A stretch of 64,000 bases of DNA, taken from positions 4,154,001-4,218,000 of the forward strand of contig NZ_CP025546.1 in assembly GCF_003614435.1 (NCBI RefSeq), written 5' to 3'. The notes under the pieces were generated by a model. It had not been told where the DNA came from, ran no database searches, and was given only the letters and a program-made list of their open reading frames with translations. This DNA comes from Mycobacterium paragordonae. GTDB lineage: Bacteria > Actinomycetota > Actinomycetes > Mycobacteriales > Mycobacteriaceae. Made by a program: the position numbers and the translations under genes. Below are positions 1 through 7,995 of this stretch, piece by piece. The number at the start of each line of letters is the position of its first letter. Positions within the stretch are counted from its first letter, which is position 1.

Positions 1-2
1 TG

Positions 3-221
3 GGAGCGTGCGGGGACAACGCGGCGATGGAATCGTTCTTTGCCCTTCTGCAACGCAACGTGCTCGACCGGCGACGCTGGTCTACCCGAGCCGAACTGCG
101 CCTGGCAATCGTGACTTGGATCGAGCGGACCTACCACCGACGCCGCCGACAGCGCGCACTCGGCAAGCTCACCCCGATAGAGTTTGAACTGCTCCACACA
201 CCAGTCGCAACCGCGGCCTGA
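3..221 (+). CDS. IS3-family transposase, C-terminal fragment
   Basis: This is the 3' end of an IS3-type DDE transposase; the frame is open to the window edge, so the start lies outside. The residues GDNAAMESFF followed by LLQRNVLDRR are the usual block containing the third catalytic acid (the E of ESFF). The downstream segment with RTYHRRRRQRALGKLTPIEFE is the standard C-terminal tail of the family. It ends at TGA 219-221. No right terminal inverted repeat could be recognised in the 90 bases after it. Whether the full insertion sequence is intact cannot be judged from this window. Confidence 0.85.
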   Translation, partial: GACGDNAAMESFFALLQRNVLDRRRWSTRAELRLAIVTWIERTYHRRRRQRALGKLTPIEFELLHTPVATAA

Positions 222-310
222 AATTCGCACCCCGCGAGTCAACTGAACTCGGGGCAGTCCCTTTCGCCCGATAGCCCCCATAGCAGGGCCGCGTTGCGCG
301 GACAACACAG

Positions 311-763
311 CTACTTCCGCCGCGGCAACCCTCCCAACCACCCATCCCCCAGCAACTCCAACAACTGTCCATCCGGATCCCGCACCATAGCCGCCCCCTC
401 CGACACCGTCCCTTCCACCACAGACCCCCCAAACTCCCCCACCCGCCCCAACACTGAACGAAGATCCGATACCGAAAACGAAATATGCGTCAGCCCAACC
501 TGATCCATCACCCGATCGCCGCCGGCCGAAACATCACGACCTGAATAGTCCAGCAGCTCAATCACCAACCCATCCCGCACCAGATAAGTCGCGTGCAACC
601 CCACCGGCCGCTCAAGCTGCAGCAACGCCGCAGTCCCCTCTTCCGGCGCATCCAACTCCCACCAGAATTCAAACCCCAGCAGCCCTTCGTAAAACCGCCG
701 CGACGCCGCGCGATCCCGCACACACAACCCGACATGGTTGAAAACGACCGGCTGCGAGCCCAT
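311..763 (-). CDS. VOC-superfamily (glyoxalase-like) protein
   Basis: A 150-residue protein with two beta-alpha-beta-beta-beta modules of the vicinal-oxygen-chelate fold. The four expected metal ligands are visible: H10 (NHVGL), E69 (VIELLDY), H93 (LTHISF) and E136 (GQLLELLG). That suggests a metal-dependent dioxygenase, isomerase or lyase rather than a binding-only member; the substrate is unknown. Its ATG overlaps the TAA stop of the upstream M24 paralogue by one base (TAATG), so it is the last gene of a translationally coupled three-gene operon. The partners suggest catabolism of a small aromatic or peptide-like compound, which is inference. Confidence 0.85.
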   Translation of the reverse strand: MGSQPVVFNHVGLCVRDRAASRRFYEGLLGFEFWWELDAPEEGTAALLQLERPVGLHATYLVRDGLVIELLDYSGRDVSAGGDRVMDQVGLTHISFSVSDLRSVLGRVGEFGGSVVEGTVSEGAAMVRDPDGQLLELLGDGWLGGLPRRK

Positions 764-1914
764 TACGGCCTCCCGTACCGCGTCAGAACCACAGGGCCGC
801 TAGCGCCAATCACCACCGTGTCACGCTGAAGGCACCCGCCGACGCCTTCCTCAGCAACCCACGACTGCACGCTCAACACCATCCCCTCCTCCAACACCGC
901 ATCGCGCCCAAGGCCCAACCCGATCACCGGCGGCTCAGCGCCCAACCCCACCCCGTGAGCAAGCACCACCGAGGCCGCGCCCACACCAGCCCGCTCCCAC
1001 GCTCGATACAGATCAGCCCCGACACCCCCGGCACGACAAGCACCCACCAATGCGTCCAGGCCAGCAGTGCAACGCTCATCCAAAGCCGAATCAGCCCCGC
1101 TAGAGCCAGCCACAAGCGTCCGCGCCAACCCAGCCTCATACCCCGCATACAGCGCCCCCGGCGCCAACACCACCAACTCCCCGTCCCCCACAACCCGGTC
1201 CGCAGCCACATACCGAAGCCCAACCGTCCCCGAGGCAACAAAACACACACTCTCCGATGGCGGCACCGGCGCCCCCAGCCGCGCCACATGCTCGGAGTAC
1301 ACCCCCAGCAGCTCCCGCTCCGAAACCCCCGGTCCCAGCGCCGCGGACATCGCACTCAGCGCCGACTCTGAAATCGCCGCCGCCACTTCAAGACACGTGA
1401 TCTCGGCGTCCGTCTTTACTCGCCGGCAAGCCTCAACTACGGCTCCCCCGTCGACAACCTCCGCACCTGAGGCCAACGACGCGATCATTGCCTTAGTTGA
1501 AGCAGTCAAGCCATCAGTCCCGATCCGCCGCGACTTCCGCAACCCCGGAATCGCCGACACCGACGCCATCAAATTCGCCGGGTTCCAGCTCAGCGGATAC
1601 AAATCCTCGCGCTCGATCTCCGGCGGCACCCCCTCGTCCCACGTCGACAACAGATGCACCCGCCCGGTCGACCGCACCACCACACACACCGGCGCAAAGG
1701 GCAACACCCCCGCGCGGCCCAACAACCGCGCGCCACACACGTAGTGCACATTGCCGGCACCACCGAGAATCAGCGCGTCAATACCGGCAGAATCCATGCC
1801 CGAGAACACCTTTGCACGACGCTCCGCCCGCAACGCGGCGAAGTCAACCCGGCTTGAGTCCTCCAGCGACATCACCCCAACGCGCACACCGGAATCCCGC
1901 GCTACCGGACTCAT
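763..1914 (-). CDS. Degenerate M24-family (creatinase/aminopeptidase-like) protein
   Basis: A 383-residue pita-bread-fold protein of the M24 family, paralogous to the gene directly upstream. The start chosen is the ATG at 1914, which overlaps the upstream stop as ATGA; ATG 1872 is an alternative. Compared with its neighbour, four of the five metal ligands are replaced: the first Asp is A251 (LAPG), the second G262 (EAGLART), the two Glu positions are Q350 (SVQSW) and R364 (LQRDT). Only H320 (AHGVGLG) remains. A conventional dinuclear metal site is therefore not possible. It may be a regulatory or scaffolding partner of the active paralogue, or have lost metal dependence as creatinase did. Confidence 0.85.
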   Translation of the reverse strand: MSPVARDSGVRVGVMSLEDSSRVDFAALRAERRAKVFSGMDSAGIDALILGGAGNVHYVCGARLLGRAGVLPFAPVCVVVRSTGRVHLLSTWDEGVPPEIEREDLYPLSWNPANLMASVSAIPGLRKSRRIGTDGLTASTKAMIASLASGAEVVDGGAVVEACRRVKTDAEITCLEVAAAISESALSAMSAALGPGVSERELLGVYSEHVARLGAPVPPSESVCFVASGTVGLRYVAADRVVGDGELVVLAPGALYAGYEAGLARTLVAGSSGADSALDERCTAGLDALVGACRAGGVGADLYRAWERAGVGAASVVLAHGVGLGAEPPVIGLGLGRDAVLEEGMVLSVQSWVAEEGVGGCLQRDTVVIGASGPVVLTRYGRP

Positions 1915-3083
1915 ACCGAAGCCCCGTACGGCGAGTACGAATCCCCGCTCAACTTCACCCACCCGTTATCCGTCACGGCCACAATGTCTTCCGCCCGATA
2001 TCCCGCCGATCCCTCGTCCCAGATCACCGGCTCGAACACCATCACCATCCCAGGCTCCACCACTAGCCGAGAGTCGAAATCCTCGCCGAGGTCCGTCCCG
2101 ATAAGCGGCATCTCCGCGCTGTCGGTCCCCACCCCGTGCGCCAGATAGAAATGCTCAATCCACGGCCGCACCCCGTCATTGGCCGCCACCGCGACCTTGC
2201 ACAGCTCCAGACCAGAAACTCCCGGCCGCAACACCTCCAGGCACGCATCGACCACTCCGCGCCACCGCCGAAACTGCCTATGCTGCATAGTATTCAAAGC
2301 AGACCCGACCACCCATGTCCGGCCGTAATCCGACGCATACCCCTCATACATGATCCCGGCGTCCACCCAGATCACGTCGCCGTACCGCAAAAACCGATCC
2401 GATGTCACCGTCGGGTACGCCAGATCACCATGCACCGTCCATGGACCCAACGAACGAGAAGGAGCCATCACCTGCCAGATCGGATCGATCCCGCCCGCCG
2501 ACGCCCCCAGCTCGAACACCCGCCGCAGAAACGCCGCACTCAGGTCAACCTGCCGCACGCCCGGCCGAAGCAAAGCCAGCGCATCCTCCATGGCCAACTC
2601 ATTCAGCAACTGCGCGTGCCGAATACACGCCACCTCGTCGACCGTCTTCAGCAACCGCGCAGAACCCAAAACCCCCGACGCGTCCACCCACTCATACCCC
2701 GTCAGCCCGCGAAACATGGCGTGCGACAAGTGGTCAATGCCCAGCCTCGCGCCGGCGCCAAACAACGAAGCCAGCTCCGAACCGAACGCCCCACCGTCCA
2801 GATCCGGAAACAACGGCCCATGCATCACCACATCGTCCGGAGCCCCGTCGGCGAACATCGTGAACAGGTGCGGCGCCGACTCCCCCGCGACCAACACCGC
2901 CACCGCCCGGAACAACGCCGCCGTGTCAACGTCCATCGACGGCGTCAACGCACCCGTTGCATACGACACCGCGCTGGACCCGAGCAGTACCAACCCGTCC
3001 AAGCTGGCAGAAGCCAAACCGACCTGCAACCGAGCGAAACGCTCCCGGCGCATCCGAGCCAGATCAGGCAACGCCGGGATCAC
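1911..3083 (-). CDS. M24-family metallopeptidase (Xaa-Pro aminopeptidase/creatinase type)
   Basis: About 390 residues from GTG 3083. The five canonical metal ligands are all present: D241 (WVDAG), D252 (ASDYGRT), H316 (AHGVGTD), E351 (FEPVIW) and E365 (AEDIVAV), so this copy should be catalytically competent. Family members cleave Xaa-Pro peptides or hydrolyse C-N bonds as in creatinase; the substrate is not predictable here. The start is uncertain: ATG 3053 is possible, and a strong GAGAGG lies at 3132-3137 but is followed by no standard start codon at useful spacing. The stop overlaps the next gene (ATGA). It is divergent from the P450 at 3221 across an AT-rich spacer. Confidence 0.85.
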   Translation of the reverse strand: MIPALPDLARMRRERFARLQVGLASASLDGLVLLGSSAVSYATGALTPSMDVDTAALFRAVAVLVAGESAPHLFTMFADGAPDDVVMHGPLFPDLDGGAFGSELASLFGAGARLGIDHLSHAMFRGLTGYEWVDASGVLGSARLLKTVDEVACIRHAQLLNELAMEDALALLRPGVRQVDLSAAFLRRVFELGASAGGIDPIWQVMAPSRSLGPWTVHGDLAYPTVTSDRFLRYGDVIWVDAGIMYEGYASDYGRTWVVGSALNTMQHRQFRRWRGVVDACLEVLRPGVSGLELCKVAVAANDGVRPWIEHFYLAHGVGTDSAEMPLIGTDLGEDFDSRLVVEPGMVMVFEPVIWDEGSAGYRAEDIVAVTDNGWVKLSGDSYSPYGASV

Positions 3084-3220
3084 CTGCCCGCCGATCGTCG
3101 CCCCAGCAGCCCAGTCCTCGATGGCCCCACACCTCTCTAACGCGTAATAATGCAAAGATAGCGTAAAAAGCGCCGCGCTCCGCCGCGCAGTCCGACGCGC
3201 ACTCCGAGAGGCACCGACCA
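3084..3220. promoter_or_regulatory. Divergent promoter region of the M24 operon and P450
   Basis: This 137-bp spacer separates the leftward M24/VOC operon from the rightward P450. It contains the only clearly AT-rich patch in the first 7 kb (about 3137-3170, with TAATAATG and AAAGATAGCG). Such a patch is a plausible place for -10 elements in both directions. No convincing operator palindrome was seen. Confidence 0.4.
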
Positions 3221-4468
3221 GTGACAGCCCGGCCCGACATACCACCGGAGATCATCGTCGACTTCGACCACCACTCCGACGAGTTCAATCTCAACGAACT
3301 CGCCCTCAACGCCGAGCTCAGACGAAAATGCCCGGTCGCCTGGAACGAGAACTACGGCGGCTTCTGGTTTCTCACCAGCTACGACGCGGTGCGCGAATCC
3401 GCCAGAGACGGCGACACTTTCGCGCACAAGTACGAGCCGAACGCCGAAGACGGCATCGACTACCAGGGCGAGATGGGCGTCCCGCGCCCCGACGGGCAGC
3501 CTGCATTGGGCATCGGCGAAATCGACGGCCCCTACCACCAGGCGCTACGACACGCCCTGGCCCCGTTCTTCTCACCAGGCGCGGTCGACAAACTACGGCC
3601 ATTCATGGAGGAGAAGGCCCACGAGTTCCTCAACCAGCACATCACCGAAGGACACATGGACCTGGTGCTCGACTTCGCCAGCCCTGTGCCGGCCATCCTC
3701 ACCATGAAATTGATGGGCCTGCCCTACGACAACTGGCACCTCTACGCCAACCTCTTCCACGCCGTCATGGCCGTCCCCCAGGACAGCCCCGAATACGCCA
3801 CCGCCATCGCCGCCGTCCCGGAGATGATGCAAGGCGTCCTCGAATACGCGGCCCTGCGCCGCGGCGACCCGAAGGAAGACCTGACCAGCTTCCTCCTCCA
3901 GTTCGAGTTCGAGAATCAAAGACTCACCGACGAGCACCTGCTCAACATCATCTGGAACCTCATCGGCGGCGGGGTCGACACCACCACCTCACAAACCGCA
4001 CTGACCCTGCTGCACCTCGGCACCCACCCGGAAATCCGACAGCAACTCATCGACCACCCCGAGCTCTACCGCACCGCCACCGACGAATTCCTGCGCTACT
4101 TCTCCGTCAACCAGCAACTCAGCCGCACCGTCACCAAAGACGTCACGCTCAATGGCCAGCACCTGAAAGCCAACGACAAACTCATCATCAGCTGGCTGGC
4201 CGCCAACCACGACGAAACCGAGTTCGATCGGCCCGGCGAAATCGTGTTGGACCGTAACCCGAACCGCCACTTGGCCTTCGGCCTCGGACCCCACCGCTGC
4301 ATCGGATCACACCTTGCCCGAACCATGGCCGAGGTGATGGTCAAGGCCGTCCTCGACCGCATTCCCGACTATGCGGTCGAGGAGGACGGCGTCGCCGTCT
4401 ACCTCGGCAACCCCGCCATGACCGGCCTCGGCAAGCTGCCGATCACCTTCGCCCCGAAGGTGGCTTAG
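3221..4468 (+). CDS. Cytochrome P450
   Basis: A 415-residue soluble class I P450, beginning at GTG. The I-helix oxygen-activation motif GGGVDTT is at residues 249-255, the K-helix ExxR is E289/R292, and the heme-thiolate loop FGLGPHRCIG has the axial Cys at 360. The family cannot be assigned from memory. No ferredoxin or reductase gene lies beside it, so redox partners must come from elsewhere. It is divergent from the M24/VOC operon and may act in the same pathway. Its TAG stop overlaps the stop of the convergent acyltransferase gene by four bases. Confidence 0.9.
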   Translation: MTARPDIPPEIIVDFDHHSDEFNLNELALNAELRRKCPVAWNENYGGFWFLTSYDAVRESARDGDTFAHKYEPNAEDGIDYQGEMGVPRPDGQPALGIGEIDGPYHQALRHALAPFFSPGAVDKLRPFMEEKAHEFLNQHITEGHMDLVLDFASPVPAILTMKLMGLPYDNWHLYANLFHAVMAVPQDSPEYATAIAAVPEMMQGVLEYAALRRGDPKEDLTSFLLQFEFENQRLTDEHLLNIIWNLIGGGVDTTTSQTALTLLHLGTHPEIRQQLIDHPELYRTATDEFLRYFSVNQQLSRTVTKDVTLNGQHLKANDKLIISWLAANHDETEFDRPGEIVLDRNPNRHLAFGLGPHRCIGSHLARTMAEVMVKAVLDRIPDYAVEEDGVAVYLGNPAMTGLGKLPITFAPKVA

Positions 4469-5865
4469 GCCAACGCCTTACGTGCCTTCCGGCGTTTGAC
4501 CCGCAGCGCCCTGCTGATCTCGAGCAGCCGCGCCACCCCGTCCTCAACGCCCGAAGCGAGCGCCTCGAGGTCGGGGGCGGCGTCGTAGTCACCCGTGATG
4601 CCGAAAACGAAATGGTCGGCGTAGCTGACCATCGCGATGCCGGTGCGTAACTGCAGCGCAATCGGCGGCACCGGCAGGATCTCTACCACCCGACGACCCA
4701 GCAGCCGTTGTTCGGCGCGCGGACCCGGGACGTTGGTCGCCAACGCCACCACGGCCTTCTGCGGCAGATGACTGAGCAACCGAACCGCCCACGCCGAGAA
4801 CATGAATGGCACATTGCCGACCACCGAGAGCATCGCGCTGCCGCCTTCGCTCTGCCCGCTGCCCTTGGCATGCAACAGCCGCTTGTGTACCAGCTCGAGC
4901 TGCGTCACCGGGTCCGCCTCGTCGACGGGCAGCAGCGGCAGCATCGCCGACACCTCGTTGTCGGTCATGTTGAAGTGGTTCGTCCCGCGCACCGACACCG
5001 GGACCAGCGTGCGCAGCGAGTTGCGTCCGGGCTTCTCGCCGCGGCCCAGCAGCAGCTGCCGGTAGCTGGCGGTGATTGCCGCCAGCGCCACGTCGTTGAT
5101 CGTCACGTCGAACGCGTCGCCGACCTCGTGCAGGTCGGCCAACCGGACCCGTGCCGCGCGATAGCGGCGCCTCGTGGTAACAGAGCCACTCAGCGACGTG
5201 TCCGGCGCCGAGGTGAGCATGCTGGCTGTCAGCTCGGCCGCGCCCAACGCGGCGTGCTCGACGGCGGATGCCGCGCCGAGGGCCGTGCGTGCGGCAGCCC
5301 TCGCCCAGCTCACCGGATTCAGGCTCACCTTCGCGTCCCACCACCGCCGCTCCGGCTCCTGGGCGGCGTGGATCTCCGTGGCGAACGACTCGCCGCCGCG
5401 CTCGTCGCTGAATTTCGCCATCAGCTGGGTGGTCGCGATGCCGTCGGCGATGCAATGGTGCAGTTTGGTGAGCACCGCCCACCGGTCGTCGCTCAGACCT
5501 TCGATGATGTAGCAGTCCCACAGTGGGCGCTCGCGATCCAGGCGGCGTTCCATCACGTCGGCCACGATGTCGAACAGTTCGTCGTCGCCGCCCGGGTGCG
5601 GCACCGCGATCCGGTGCAGGTGCCGCGAGATGTCGAAGTGCGGATCGTCCACCCACTCCGGCGGGCCGATGTCGAGCGGGTGGGTTTTGAGCACCTGCGT
5701 GCAGCGCGGAATGGATTGCACGCGTTCGGCGAAGGCTTCGACGAACTCCTCGTGGGTCGGCGGAGGCCCTTCGATGATCGAGACACCACCGATCGCCAGG
5801 CTCACGTGGGGATCGGAGTCTTCGACTTCAAGAAATGCGGCGTCGAGGGCAGTCAGGTGCTCCAT
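4465..5865 (-). CDS. Wax ester synthase/diacylglycerol acyltransferase (WS/DGAT, Tgs family)
   Basis: A 466-residue protein that starts with MEHLTALDAAFL, the usual N-terminus of the family, which is why ATG 5865 was preferred to the longer frame. The catalytic HHxxxDG motif is present as HHCIADG (H136, H137, D141). Family members transfer acyl-CoA to diacylglycerol or fatty alcohol to make triacylglycerol or wax esters for storage. The C-terminal domain carries the conserved segment ending NVPGP. It converges with the P450 (four-base overlap of stops) and diverges from the FAD oxidase. The C-terminus is Lys/Arg-rich (VKRRKARKALA). Confidence 0.93.
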   Translation of the reverse strand: MEHLTALDAAFLEVEDSDPHVSLAIGGVSIIEGPPPTHEEFVEAFAERVQSIPRCTQVLKTHPLDIGPPEWVDDPHFDISRHLHRIAVPHPGGDDELFDIVADVMERRLDRERPLWDCYIIEGLSDDRWAVLTKLHHCIADGIATTQLMAKFSDERGGESFATEIHAAQEPERRWWDAKVSLNPVSWARAAARTALGAASAVEHAALGAAELTASMLTSAPDTSLSGSVTTRRRYRAARVRLADLHEVGDAFDVTINDVALAAITASYRQLLLGRGEKPGRNSLRTLVPVSVRGTNHFNMTDNEVSAMLPLLPVDEADPVTQLELVHKRLLHAKGSGQSEGGSAMLSVVGNVPFMFSAWAVRLLSHLPQKAVVALATNVPGPRAEQRLLGRRVVEILPVPPIALQLRTGIAMVSYADHFVFGITGDYDAAPDLEALASGVEDGVARLLEISRALRVKRRKARKALA

Positions 5866-5947
5866 GGCCGCTACTATCCGCCCCAAACGGGTGCGCTGGT
5901 GAGAGTCAGAAGTCCTCACCTTCCAGGGCCGAACGAAGGATAGATTG

Positions 5948-7330
5948 ATGCCGATGAGCGACATGACAGCGCGGTTCGCCGAGATCGTCGGCGCGGAACA
6001 CCTCCTGGCCGGCGACGCGGTCCCCGAGGACTACTCCCACGACGAGGAGTTGACGCAGTCGCCGGTGCAACCGGCCTACGTCGCCAAGCCGGCGACCGCC
6101 GACGAGGTCGCGCAACTGCTCAAGGCGGCGTCCGAGGGCGGGGTGCCGGTGACGGCCCGCGGCTCCGGGTCCGGCCTGTCGGGCGCCGCGCGTCCCATGG
6201 CGGGTGGCCTGTTGATCTCGTTCGAGCGGATGAACAAGGTCCTCGAGGTCGACACCACCAACCAGGTTGCCGTGGTGCAGCCGGGGATCACGCTGACCGA
6301 ACTCGACGCCGCCACCGACGAGTACGGCCTGCGCTACATGGTCTATCCGGGCGAACTGTCGGCCAGCGTCGGCGGCAACGTTGGCACCAACGCCGGCGGG
6401 ATGCGCGCGGTCAAGTACGGGGTGTCCCGCCACAACGTGCTCGGGTTGCAGGCGGTGTTGCCGACGGGTGAGATCATCCGCACCGGCGGCAAGATCGCCA
6501 AAGTGTCGACGGGCTATGACCTGACGCAGCTGATCGTCGGTTCCGAAGGCACCCTGGCGCTGGCTACCGAAGTGACCGTCAAGCTGTACCCGCGTTTGGA
6601 CCACAGCGCCACGGTGGTGGCGCCGTTCGCCGACTTCGACCAGGTGATGACGGCGGTACCGGCCGTGCTGGCCGCCGGTCTGGCGCCCTACATCCTCGAG
6701 TACATCGACAACCTGACGATGGCCGCGATCATCCACACCCAAAATCTGGAGCTGGGCATTCCGGACCGGGTCCGGGACAGCTGCGCGGCATATCTCGTTG
6801 TGGGACTTGAGAATCGGACGTCAGACCGGCTGGACGAGGACGTCGAGCGCACCGGTGAGTTGTTGGCCGAGCTGGGCGCGGTGGACGCGTACGTCTTGGA
6901 AGGCGGCTCGGCGCGGCGGTTGATCGAGGCGCGCGAGAAGGCGTTCTGGACGGCCAAGGCGATCGGCGCCGACGACATCATCGACACCGTGGTGCCGCGC
7001 TCGGCGATGCCCAAATTCCTTTCTACGGTGCGCGGTTTGGCTACTTCGGCCGGTGGTGGTGTGGCGGGTTGCGGGCATGCCGGCGACGGCAACGTGCACT
7101 TGGCGATCCTGCTGAAGGATGAGGTGGCCCGCAAGCAGCTGATGACCGATATCTTCGCGCTGGCAATGGAATTGGGCGGGGCGATCTCCGGCGAGCACGG
7201 GCTGGGACGCGCCAAGACGCCGTATTACCTGAAGCTCGAAGACCCCGCCAAGGTGGCGCTGATGCGCCGGATCAAAGAGAGCTTCGACCCGGCGGGCATC
7301 CTCAATCCCGGGGTGGTGTTCGGGGAGTAA
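5948..7330 (+). CDS. FAD-linked oxidase (GlcD/D-lactate dehydrogenase-like)
   Basis: A 460-residue flavoprotein of the VAO/PCMH family. The N-terminal FAD-binding domain shows GSGSGLSGAARP and, further on, GGNVGTNAGGMRAVKYG. The C-terminal oxidase domain ends with CGHAGDGNVH and GEHGLGRAK, as in GlcD and D-lactate or D-2-hydroxyglutarate dehydrogenases. The substrate is probably a D-2-hydroxy acid. Start ATG 5948 was chosen because AAGGA (5936-5940) sits seven bases before it; ATG 5954 is possible. The roughly 80-bp gap to the WS/DGAT start must hold both promoters. The gene is followed by a dispersed repeat. Confidence 0.9.
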   Translation: MPMSDMTARFAEIVGAEHLLAGDAVPEDYSHDEELTQSPVQPAYVAKPATADEVAQLLKAASEGGVPVTARGSGSGLSGAARPMAGGLLISFERMNKVLEVDTTNQVAVVQPGITLTELDAATDEYGLRYMVYPGELSASVGGNVGTNAGGMRAVKYGVSRHNVLGLQAVLPTGEIIRTGGKIAKVSTGYDLTQLIVGSEGTLALATEVTVKLYPRLDHSATVVAPFADFDQVMTAVPAVLAAGLAPYILEYIDNLTMAAIIHTQNLELGIPDRVRDSCAAYLVVGLENRTSDRLDEDVERTGELLAELGAVDAYVLEGGSARRLIEAREKAFWTAKAIGADDIIDTVVPRSAMPKFLSTVRGLATSAGGGVAGCGHAGDGNVHLAILLKDEVARKQLMTDIFALAMELGGAISGEHGLGRAKTPYYLKLEDPAKVALMRRIKESFDPAGILNPGVVFGE

Positions 7331-7630
7331 GGGTTAAGGGCGCGCCAAGGGCGGATGTCAGCGGTCACACGTGTCACATGCGTCCCTGGCGGGGACGGGG
7401 CCCTGTGTGCCCGCCTCATAGCGACACAATCCCACTGCCCCAGTAGGGTGGGCCCGCATCGTTGACCAGTACGGCGGGCGCTGGGGCAAGGCGCGCCTCT
7501 CGCACCCAATAGTGTTGTCGCGCAAAGGCGGGCAAACGACTAGTCGACTCCGCCAGGGACTCGCGTGGCCCAAGCGAATCCTGCGACGAGATGGCCCTCA
7601 AGCGCACCTCGCACAAGAGATCAACGAGAC
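7331..7630. other. Intergenic region between convergent genes
   Basis: Three hundred bases without a credible gene, lying between the ends of two convergent genes. The only structure recognised is the dispersed repeat at 7406-7540. The short open frames here lack ribosome-binding sites and recognisable domains. Confidence 0.6.
7406..7540. repeat. Dispersed intergenic inverted repeat, copy 1
   Basis: Two arms face each other. The left arm (7406-7429) contains TGCCCGCCTCATAGCGACA and the right arm (7515-7540) contains TTGTCGCGCAAAGGCGGGC. Both share the core GGCGGGC plus GTCGC. A second copy with the same arm sequences in the opposite arrangement lies at 26274-26408. Both copies sit exactly between the tails of convergent genes. 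The role could be a bidirectional terminator or a small non-autonomous element; no polyT tract is present. Confidence 0.6.
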
Positions 7631-7939
7631 CTAGCGCAAGTACACCAACGCGTTATTGCCGCCCTGGCATACGGATCCGGCGGCCGTACACGTCATCGAG
7701 TAAGTCCGGCCGGTCACCGGGCTGTAGACGTCGAACGGCGCCGAGCCATTACCAACCGCGTGGTAAGTCTCGGCGGTCTTCAACGCGAATTCGCACGAGG
7801 TGTCCGAGTTGCCGGCGTAGACCGACGCCCCGCGACTGGACTTGCCGCAGTAGGTATCCGCCTTCGCCGCCGGGGCGGCAGTGATCGCCGCAACGAAAGC
7901 AAGAGACACGGCGCAAACACCGACAATGTGCTTGATCAT
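7631..7939 (-). CDS. Small secreted protein, kinase-linked
   Basis: A 102-residue protein starting at ATG 7939, with GAAGGG nine bases upstream. A clear Sec signal peptide (residues 1 to about 27, ending AAPAAKA) precedes a mature part of about 75 residues with four Cys, suggesting two disulfides. The segment FDVYSPVTGRTYSMTC resembles FDVVNPANGVRYQI in the extracellular tail of the kinase encoded 57 bases upstream on the same strand. The two may therefore share a small fold and possibly compete for or present a ligand. No known family was recognised. Confidence 0.8.
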   Translation of the reverse strand: MIKHIVGVCAVSLAFVAAITAAPAAKADTYCGKSSRGASVYAGNSDTSCEFALKTAETYHAVGNGSAPFDVYSPVTGRTYSMTCTAAGSVCQGGNNALVYLR

Positions 7940-7995
7940 GACTCGACCCTTCCTCTGCACGTTGATTCGCCGCCGAGTGAGAGTCACCGCCACCC

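Noticed and set aside
5866..5964. N-terminal extension of the wax ester synthase
   Set aside because: Family members start at MEHLT or a similar sequence; the extension would overlap the divergent FAD oxidase start and lacks a ribosome-binding site.
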